Shown here piece after piece: positions 1 through 5,177 of a stretch of 5,177 nt of DNA; within the stretch, counting starts at the first letter, position 1; the number at the start of each line of letters is the position of its first letter. Source of the stretch: an uncultured Oscillibacter sp. (GTDB taxonomy: Bacteria; Bacillota; Clostridia; Oscillospirales; Oscillospiraceae); NCBI GenBank assembly GCA_910579435.1, contig CAJTVF010000096.1, positions 1 to 5,177 of the forward strand, in the 5' to 3' direction. The notes below the pieces were generated by a model that was not told where the DNA came from, made no database searches, and was given only the letters and a program-made list of their open reading frames with translations. Position numbers and translations under genes: made by a program.

Positions 1-41
1 AGCGGGAATTTATGGCGTGAAGCTGTGTGCGGGGATTTCAT
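1..41 (-). CDS. Possible start of a leftward (divergent) gene, cut by the window edge
   Basis: On the minus strand an ATG at 41-39 opens a frame that stays open to the edge (13 codons, beginning MKSPHTASRHKFP). It is preceded by AAGGA at 53-49 with a 7-nt gap, a reasonable ribosome binding site, and by a much stronger AAAGGAGG at 74-67. The first ~50 bp are more GC-rich than the AT-rich spacer to the right, which fits the edge of a gene. The product cannot be recognised from 13 residues. A regulator divergent to a fatty-acid operon would be a natural guess, but nothing seen proves it. Alternatives are the tail of a rightward gene: plus-strand frame 2 is open to a TAA at 53-55, and frame 1 to a TAA at 136-138. 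No rho-independent terminator is visible between 55 and 180, which mildly favours the divergent reading. Confidence 0.33.
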   Translation of the reverse strand, partial: MKSPHTASRHKFP

Positions 42-58
42 CAGTGGTTCCTTAACAT
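41..58 (-). other. Five-codon ORF (MLRNH) behind a strong ribosome binding site
   Basis: On the minus strand AAAGGAGG (74-67) is followed after 8 nt by an ATG at 58-56, but this frame stops after five codons (Met-Leu-Arg-Asn-His, TGA at 43-41). The stop overlaps the next ATG by one base (TGATG), the usual form of translational coupling. This could be a leader ORF controlling translation of the partial gene at 1-41, or the strong AAAGGAGG may be coincidental. A sequencing error that breaks the true start is also possible. Confidence 0.25.
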
Positions 59-75
59 ACAGTCAACCTCCTTTT

Positions 76-180
76 CGTGCATACACTGCGGCCAACTCTT
101 ACTTTATGTATACCTATTTGTTAATAATAAAATCCTAATTTTGTAAATTATTTCCATAAAGTTTCTGTATAAAATTTTCC
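76..180. other. AT-rich spacer upstream of the fatty-acid operon promoter
   Basis: This stretch contains no credible gene. It is strongly AT-rich, in contrast to the GC-rich genes, and ends in an A/T run (AAAATTTT at 171-178) directly before the -35 element, a position where UP-element-like contacts with the RNA polymerase alpha subunit can raise promoter strength. A possible leftward -10 (minus strand TATACA, 112-107) could serve the divergent gene, but it lacks a convincing -35. No terminator hairpin is visible. Confidence 0.4.
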
Positions 181-209
181 TTGACAACCGGGACCCTCCT
201 GTGTAAAAT
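181..209 (+). promoter_or_regulatory. Sigma-A type promoter of the acpP-acc-fab operon
   Basis: A perfect -35 hexamer TTGACA (181-186) is separated by exactly 17 bp from the -10 hexamer TAAAAT (204-209), one base from consensus. Transcription would start around position 215-217, leaving a 5' leader of about 65 nt before acpP. The A/T run just upstream could act as an UP element. The spacer itself contains a GC-rich patch (CCGGGACCCTCC). The match and spacing make this the best promoter candidate in the window. The predicted start lies inside the left end of the inverted repeat at 214-253. Confidence 0.8.
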
Positions 210-213
210 AAGT

Positions 214-253
214 TCAATTATTTTAATTAAATATTTTTAGTTAAAATGATTGA
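214..253 (+). promoter_or_regulatory. 40-bp near-perfect inverted repeat at the transcription start (candidate operator or 5' RNA hairpin)
   Basis: Left arm TCAATTATTTTAATTAAA (214-231) pairs with right arm TTTAGTTAAAATGATTGA (236-253) around a 4-nt centre (TATT). Sixteen of 18 pairs are Watson-Crick; the other two (219/248 and 227/240) are T-G, so as RNA the stem is unbroken. Each arm also contains its own small palindrome, TTTAATTAAA (222-231) and TTTAGTTAAA (236-245), spaced 14 bp centre to centre. The repeat begins 5 bp after the -10 element and ends 13 nt before the acpP ribosome binding site. As DNA it would suit a repressor that blocks transcription initiation. I do not recognise it as a FapR site, and a match to FabT/MarR-type sites is not clear. 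No U-tract follows, so it is not an intrinsic terminator. Confidence 0.7.
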
Positions 254-280
254 TATTTCGACAAACAAGGAGAAGCTCAA

Positions 281-511
281 ATGGAATTCGAGAAAGTGCG
301 TGCGATCATCGTGGAGACCTTGGGCTGCGAGGCGGAGCAGGTGACGCTGGAGGCGTCACTGGCCGACGATCTGGGAGCGGATTCCCTGGCGGCGGTGGAG
401 CTGGTCATGGCCCTGGAAGAGGCCAGCGGCGTCACCATCGACGACGCCGACGTGGAAGGGCTGAAAACCGTGGGCGACATCGTGAAGTATCTGGAGGGCC
501 ACAAGGCCTGA
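281..511 (+). CDS. acpP: Acyl carrier protein
   Basis: This is the small acidic cytosolic protein that carries growing acyl chains as thioesters on a 4'-phosphopantetheine arm during type II fatty-acid synthesis; it also donates acyl groups to lipid synthesis. The 76-residue length is typical. The DSL motif (Asp34-Ser35-Leu36) gives Ser35 as the attachment site, followed by the acidic recognition helix (VELVMALEE) that docks with partner enzymes. The C-terminal GLKTVGDIVKYLE segment is characteristic. The ATG at 281 is set by AAGGAG at 267-272 with an 8-nt gap. It is the first gene after the promoter and is separated from the rest by a structured 184-bp gap, which may let ACP be made at a higher level than the enzymes. 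Small variation: DSLAAVELV replaces the common DSLDxVELV. No sign of damage. Confidence 0.97.
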   Translation: MEFEKVRAIIVETLGCEAEQVTLEASLADDLGADSLAAVELVMALEEASGVTIDDADVEGLKTVGDIVKYLEGHKA

Positions 512-535
512 GACGCGCCGCCTACATTCTGCCGT

Positions 536-578
536 GCCCGGACGGCGCCGGGCATCCGCTCCGGTTCCCCCGGCTTTT
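536..578 (+). terminator. Alternative hairpins resembling an attenuator or weak terminator after acpP
   Basis: Two hairpins share bases and cannot form together. The first pairs TGCCCGG (535-541) with CCGGGCA (548-554) around a 6-nt loop. The second pairs GCCGGG (547-552) with CCCGGC (569-574) around a 16-nt loop and is followed directly by TTTT (575-578). The second has the layout of a short intrinsic terminator, though with a 6-bp stem, a long loop and only four Ts it would be leaky at best. Its position 25 nt after the acpP stop would suit partial termination that leaves more acpP than acc transcript. GC-rich DNA forms such pairings by chance fairly often. Confidence 0.35.
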
Positions 579-611
579 CCCGCCGCAAGCGCTTTGCCGG
601 TCTGCGGCGGG
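579..611 (+). repeat. GC-rich hairpin in the acpP-accB gap
   Basis: CCCGCCGCA (579-587) is perfectly complementary to TGCGGCGGG (603-611) with a 15-nt loop, a nine-base-pair stem. It lies immediately after the TTTT of the terminator-like element. No U-tract follows, so it is more likely an mRNA-stabilising or processing structure than a terminator, if it is functional at all. Confidence 0.45.
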
Positions 612-647
612 GCCCGGAAGAAACGTGAGGGAGAAGTTCCGTGAAGC

Positions 648-675
648 GCCGCCCCGTTGACAGCAGCGGGGCGGC
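648..675 (+). repeat. Strong hairpin just upstream of the accB ribosome binding site
   Basis: GCCGCCCCG (648-656) is a perfect inverted repeat of CGGGGCGGC (667-675), separated by a 10-nt loop. The stem is nine base pairs, eight or nine of them G-C, so it should be very stable. It ends 9 nt before the accB ribosome binding site (AAGGA, 685-689), leaving that site free. It could protect the 5' end of a processed acc-fab transcript, or act as a barrier to 3' exonucleases degrading the acpP message from the right. No U-tract follows, so it is not a rho-independent terminator. Confidence 0.5.
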
Positions 676-695
676 AGGCTTGGAAAGGAATACGT

Positions 696-1105
696 ATGAC
701 CAACCAGGAGATTTATGAACTCATGTCCCGCTTTGACGCCAGCGGCCTGCAAAGGCTGAAGCTGTCACAGGGGGACGTTCAGATAGAAATGGAGAAGGCC
801 GCGCCCGTTACGGCGACCGCAGCCGTTCCCGCGCCCGCCGCCCCGGCGGCGGGGCCCGAAACGGCGGAGGAGGCTCCCGCTATTGCCGCGCCGCTGGTGG
901 GTACCTTTTACGCCGCCCCCGCCCCGGAGCAGCCCCCCTTCGTCATGCCGGGGGACCGGGTGAAGAAGGGACAGACCGTCTGCCTGCTGGAGGCCATGAA
1001 GACCATGATCGAGGTTCCGGCCCCCTGCGACTGCGTGATCGGGGAAGTGCTGAAGGCCAACGGCGAGCTGGCGGCTTTCGGCGAGGCGCTGATGCGCTAC
1101 AAGCC

Positions 1106-1112
<7 letters not shown>
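696..1112 (+). CDS. accB: Biotin carboxyl carrier protein of acetyl-CoA carboxylase (BCCP)
   Basis: AccB carries the covalently bound biotin that shuttles CO2 from biotin carboxylase to the carboxyltransferase. The 138-residue protein has an N-terminal helical region (about 1-34), an Ala/Pro-rich flexible linker (35-64), and a biotinyl domain (65-136). That domain opens with PLVGTFYAAPAP and contains the EAMKTM motif, in which Lys102 is the expected biotin site. The residue after this motif is Ile105 where most BCCPs have Asn (AMKxMN), a mild oddity. The ATG at 696 is chosen because AAGGA (685-689) lies 6 nt upstream and MTNQEIYELM is a family-like N-terminus; a TTG at 657 in the same frame falls in the hairpin loop and has no good ribosome binding site. 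The stop overlaps the accC start by 7 nt (ATGCTGA), indicating coupled translation. Confidence 0.95.
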
Positions 1113-2481
<1,369 letters not shown>

Positions 2482-2485
<4 letters not shown>

Positions 2486-3336
2486 ACAACATCTTTGCCA
2501 AGCGCCGGGCCCGCCTGCTGGCCATGAAGGCCATCCGGGACAACTACGTCCCCGGGGACCGGCTGGTGGCCTGCCCCAAGTGCGGCGGGGAGAGCCAGCG
2601 GAAGGACGTGGCGGGGAACCTCTCCGTCTGTCCCCTCTGCGGCTATCACTTTCCCATCGGGGCCTATTACCGCCTCAGCACCATTCTGGACCCGGGCAGC
2701 TTTCGGGAGCTGAACGCCAAGCTCTCCGCCGCAGACCCCCTGTCCTTCCCCGGCTACCGGGAGAAGCAGCGGGCGGCCCAGCGGAAGACGGGCCTCACCG
2801 AGGCCGCCGTCACCGCCGCAGGGACCGTCGGGGGGCGGAAGTGCGTGGTGGGCGTGCTGGACAGCCGCTTCCTAATGGGCAGCATGAGCGCCGCCGTGGG
2901 GGAGAAAATCACTCTGGCCATTGAGTACGCGGCGAAGAACAAGCTGCCGCTGATCCTCTTCTCCGCCAGCGGCGGGGCCCGGATGCAGGAGGGCATTTTG
3001 TCCCTGATGCAGATGGCGAAAACCTCCGCCGCCCTGGCCCGGTTTTCGGAGAAGGGGCTTTTATACATTTCCGTTTTGACGGATCCCACCACCGGCGGCG
3101 TCACCGCCAGCTTCGCCTCCCTGGGGGATATTATCCTGGCGGAGCCGGGGGCGCTGATCGGCTTTGCCGGGCCCCGGGTGATTCAGCAGACCATCGGCGA
3201 GACTCTGCCGGAGGGCTTCCAGCGGGCGGAGTACCAGGAGGAGCACGGCTTTGTGGACGCGGTGGTCCCCCGGGGGGAGCTCCGGGAGACCTTGAGCCGC
3301 CTCCTGCGGCTCCATGAGAAAGGAGGCCGCCCATGA
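2482..3336 (+). CDS. accD: Acetyl-CoA carboxylase carboxyltransferase subunit beta
   Basis: AccD pairs with AccA to transfer the carboxyl group from carboxybiotin to acetyl-CoA, forming malonyl-CoA. The protein has 284 residues, normal for the family. It starts with a four-cysteine zinc ribbon (Cys31, Cys34, Cys50, Cys53, CPKC...CPLC), a feature of AccD that is linked in E. coli to binding nucleic acid and to regulation. The crotonase-like carboxyltransferase domain follows, with MGSMSAAVGEKI (132-143) and SASGGARMQEG (161-171), whose Gly-Gly-Ala backbone belongs to the oxyanion site, then LTDPTTGGVTASFA and IGFAGPRVIQQT. The ATG overlaps the accC stop by 4 nt (ATGA) and has AGGAG at 2469-2473 with an 8-nt gap. 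The stop overlaps accA in the same way, which suits the 1:1 partnership of the two subunits. No missing key residues. Confidence 0.97.
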
Positions 3337-4139
3337 GCAGCCTGACCGCCGCCCAGCGGGTAGCGATTGCCCGGCACCCCCAGCGGCCCAATATCACGGA
3401 TATCATCGGGGCTTTGTTCACGGATTTCTTTGAGCAGAAGGGCGACCGCCTCTGCCGGGAGGACCCGGCCATTTTAGGGGGAATCGCCCTGTACCACGGG
3501 CGGCCCGTCACGGTTATCGGCACCCGGAAGGGAAAGACGGCGGAGGAGAGCCTCCGCTGCAACTTCGGCATGCCGGGGCCCGAGGGCTACCGGAAGGCCC
3601 TGCGGCTGATGAAGCAGGCGGAGAAGTTCCGCCGCCCGGTGTTCACCTTCATCGACACCTCCGGGGCCTATCCCGGCCTGGAGGCCGAGGCCCGGGGACA
3701 GGGGGAGGCCATCGCCCGGAACCTGCTGGAAATGAGCCGCCTGACCGTCCCCGTCCTTGCCGCCGTCACCGGCGAGGGCAACAGCGGCGGCGCCCTGGCC
3801 CTGGCGGTGGCGGACCGGGTGCTGATGCTGGAGAACGCGGTGTACGCGATTCTCTCCCCGGAGGGCTTCGCCTCCATCCTCTGGAAGGACGCGGCGCGGC
3901 ATGCGGAGGCCTGTGACCTGATGAAGCTCACCGCCCCGGACCTGCTGGCCTTGGGAATCGTGGACGACGTGATTCCGGAGCCGGAGGGCGGGGCCCACCT
4001 GGCCCCGGAGGCCGTCTTCCGGGAGCTGGACCGCTGCCTGAGCCGCCATCTGGCGGCGCTTTTAAAGGAGAGCGGGCCTGGCCTTGCGGAAAAGCGTTAT
4101 CAGAAATTCAGAAAGATGGGCGCGGGGGAGGAACCATGA
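3333..4139 (+). CDS. accA: Acetyl-CoA carboxylase carboxyltransferase subunit alpha
   Basis: AccA is the other half of the carboxyltransferase and contributes mainly to carboxybiotin binding. At 268 residues it is clearly shorter than the ~319-residue E. coli form; it lacks much of the N-terminal helical extension and begins with a short RVAIARHPQRPN segment, as is usual in Clostridia. Diagnostic stretches are GTRKGKTAEESLRCNFGMP (63-81), FIDTSGAYPGLEAEARGQ (106-123), GEGNSGGALAL (147-157) and SPEGFASILWKD (175-186). Asn150 sits in the oxyanion-type loop where E. coli and Bacillus have Gly (GEGGSGGA). The ATG overlaps the accD stop (ATGA) and has a strong AAAGGAGG at 3319-3326 with a 6-nt gap, the best ribosome binding site among the internal genes. 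The stop overlaps fabH by 4 nt. Confidence 0.97.
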   Translation: MSSLTAAQRVAIARHPQRPNITDIIGALFTDFFEQKGDRLCREDPAILGGIALYHGRPVTVIGTRKGKTAEESLRCNFGMPGPEGYRKALRLMKQAEKFRRPVFTFIDTSGAYPGLEAEARGQGEAIARNLLEMSRLTVPVLAAVTGEGNSGGALALAVADRVLMLENAVYAILSPEGFASILWKDAARHAEACDLMKLTAPDLLALGIVDDVIPEPEGGAHLAPEAVFRELDRCLSRHLAALLKESGPGLAEKRYQKFRKMGAGEEP

Positions 4140-5086
4140 ACGGAATCAAAATTCGCGGGACGGGCCGAAGCGTGCCGGGCAAGCTGGTGACCAACCAGGA
4201 CCTGGAGCGGATTGTGGACACCAGCGGCGAGTGGATCGCCAGCCGCACCGGCATCCAAACCCGGCGCCATTGCGCCGGGGAGGAGACCTTTTCCTCCATA
4301 ACCGCCGAAGCGGCCCGCCGGGCCCTGGAGGACGCGGGGGTCCCGCCGGACCAGATCGGGGCCTGCATCGTGGCCACGGTGACGCCGGAAACCCTGGTGC
4401 CCTCCGCCGCCTGCGGGCTCCAGGCGGCCCTGGGTTTGCCGGAGGACATTCCCTGCTTTGACCTGAACGCCGCCTGCACCGGCTTTTTGTTTGCCCTCCA
4501 CACCATGGAGTGTCTGCTGAACGCCTCTCCCCGGAAATTCGGCCTGGTGGTGGGGGCGGAGAACCTGAGCCGGGTGGTGAACTGGGCGGACCGGGGGACC
4601 TGCATTCTCTTTGGAGACGGGGCCGGAGCCGCCGTGGTGGAGTGCCGGGAGGGCTGGCCCTCCGTCTCCGCCGTGCTGGGCTGCCACGGAAACGGCGAGC
4701 TGCTCCGCCTCCCCGGCCCGGAGACGGGAGAGCCCAGCTATATCTCCATGGAGGGGACCAAGGTCTTCAAATTTGCCGTGGAGGCGGTGCCCTGGTGCGT
4801 GAACCAGGTGCTGCAAAAGACCGGCCGGACCGTGGAGGACGTGGACTTCTTCGTCTTCCACCAGGCCAACGCCCGCATCATTGACCTGGCGGTGCGGAAA
4901 TGCCGCATCCCGCCGGAGAAGTACTATAAAAATATTGCGGAGTACGGCAACACCTCCGCCGCCAGCATCCCCCTGGTCCTCAGCGAGCTGCGGGAGCAGG
5001 GGAAGATCGGCCCCGGCAGCCGCCTTCTGGCCGTGGGCTTCGGCGGCGGATTGACCTGGGGCGGATGCCTGATTGAGTTTGCGTGA
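4136..5086 (+). CDS. fabH: 3-oxoacyl-ACP synthase III (beta-ketoacyl-ACP synthase III)
   Basis: FabH starts each fatty acid by condensing a short acyl-CoA, typically acetyl-CoA or a branched primer, with malonyl-ACP. The 316 residues match the family. The thiolase-fold protein shows the full catalytic triad: Cys114 in NAACTGF, His242 in VFHQANARII, and Asn272 in EYGNTSAASIPL. The early GEWIASRTGIQTRR (31-44) and the LFGDGAGAAVV segment (158-168) are also characteristic, as is the C-terminal VGFGGGLTWG. The primer specificity (straight or branched) cannot be read from the sequence. The ATG overlaps the accA stop by 4 nt. GGAGG at 4127-4131 lies only 4 nt from the ATG, a tight spacing that hints at reliance on coupling from accA. 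Its position directly after the acc genes places production and first use of malonyl units on one message. Confidence 0.97.
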   Translation: MNGIKIRGTGRSVPGKLVTNQDLERIVDTSGEWIASRTGIQTRRHCAGEETFSSITAEAARRALEDAGVPPDQIGACIVATVTPETLVPSAACGLQAALGLPEDIPCFDLNAACTGFLFALHTMECLLNASPRKFGLVVGAENLSRVVNWADRGTCILFGDGAGAAVVECREGWPSVSAVLGCHGNGELLRLPGPETGEPSYISMEGTKVFKFAVEAVPWCVNQVLQKTGRTVEDVDFFVFHQANARIIDLAVRKCRIPPEKYYKNIAEYGNTSAASIPLVLSELREQGKIGPGSRLLAVGFGGGLTWGGCLIEFA

Positions 5087-5101
5087 TAGGAGAAAAGCGC
5101 C

Positions 5102-5177
5102 GTGAAAAAATTAAACGAAATTCTGGGGACCGAGTTCCCCATTATCCAGGGCGGCATGGCCAACATCGCCACCGGCG
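5102..5177 (+). CDS. fabK: Enoyl-ACP reductase II (FMN-dependent), 5' end only
   Basis: The first 25 codons are present before the window ends. The peptide begins MKKLNEILGTEFPIIQGGMA and continues NIATG; the PIIQGGMAxxATG stretch is typical of the start of the FMN/TIM-barrel enoyl-ACP reductase FabK, where the glycines contact the flavin phosphate region. FabK reduces the trans-2-enoyl-ACP at the end of each elongation cycle and is the usual alternative to FabI in streptococci and many Clostridia. Start codon is GTG (5102), with AGGAG at 5088-5092 and a 9-nt gap; the spacer after fabH is 15 nt. The related nitronate monooxygenases share this motif, but the position directly after fabH makes FabK by far the better call. 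The first ten codons are A-rich, unlike the body of the operon, which favours an unstructured start. Confidence 0.88.
   Translation, partial: MKKLNEILGTEFPIIQGGMANIATG

Noticed and set aside
127..144. Small AT-rich inverted repeat (ATAAAAT/ATTTTGT) as a second operator
   Set aside because: Only seven pairs including one wobble, in very AT-rich DNA; it does not match the arms of the 214-253 repeat.
214..260. Inverted repeat at 214-253 as the terminator of an upstream gene
   Set aside because: The stem is AT-rich, is not followed by a T-run, and sits downstream of a good promoter within the acpP leader.
250..660. Plus-strand frame overlapping acpP and the gap after it (136 codons)
   Set aside because: Arg/Gly-rich out-of-frame reading of acpP beginning at a non-ATG codon; acpP itself occupies the region.
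657..685. TTGACA at 657-662 as the -35 of an internal accB promoter
   Set aside because: At 16-18 bp spacing the -10 candidates (such as TTGGAA) are poor, and the hexamer is inside a hairpin loop.
657..695. TTG at 657 as an earlier accB start (13 extra residues)
   Set aside because: It lies in the loop of the 648-675 hairpin, lacks a good ribosome binding site, and the extra residues do not resemble BCCP. The ATG at 696 has AAGGA at a 6-nt gap.
3474..4861. Long minus-strand frames opposite accA (3474-4049) and fabH (4100-4861)
   Set aside because: Both are mirror images of well-supported genes, with low-complexity composition and no ribosome binding site context that would favour them.

Overview
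This window holds the front end of a type II fatty-acid synthesis operon, read left to right. The order is acpP, accB, accC, accD, accA, fabH, then the first 25 codons of fabK, which runs off the right edge. The genes are very GC-rich, with strong G/C at third positions, behind an AT-rich promoter. They use AGGAG-type ribosome binding sites, the short Gram-positive form of AccA, a zinc-ribbon AccD and an FMN-type FabK enoyl reductase. Together these suggest a high-GC member of the Clostridia (an Oscillospiraceae/Ruminococcaceae-like gut Firmicute). The family-level placement is inference from overall character, not from a database match.

Layout. Positions 1-280 form the control region. At its left edge there may be the start of a leftward gene (1-41), preceded by a five-codon ORF and a strong ribosome binding site. 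After an AT-rich stretch there is a near-consensus sigma-A promoter (181-209). Next comes an almost perfect inverted repeat (214-253) that overlaps the predicted transcription start. acpP follows at 281-511. The 184-bp gap between acpP and accB (512-695) has no credible gene but contains several GC-rich hairpins, including a mutually exclusive pair that looks like an attenuator. From accB (696) to fabH (5086) the genes are packed head to tail with 7-, 4-, 4- and 4-nt overlaps, which implies translational coupling. fabK starts 15 nt after fabH with a GTG codon.

How the genes work together. AccB carries biotin. AccC carboxylates that biotin using ATP and bicarbonate. AccA plus AccD move the carboxyl group to acetyl-CoA, giving malonyl-CoA. 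Malonyl-CoA is then loaded onto AcpP by FabD, which is not in this window. FabH condenses acetyl-CoA with malonyl-ACP to start the chain, and FabK performs the last reduction of each elongation cycle. Putting all four ACC subunits between the carrier protein and the initiating synthase gives one transcript for commitment and initiation; the remaining elongation genes (fabD, fabG, fabF, fabZ) are expected to the right.

The enzymes themselves look ordinary and intact. The parts worth a second look are non-coding: the 40-bp inverted repeat at the transcription start, the structured acpP-accB gap, and the odd leader arrangement at the left edge. I saw no mobile elements, CRISPR arrays, tRNA or rRNA genes.
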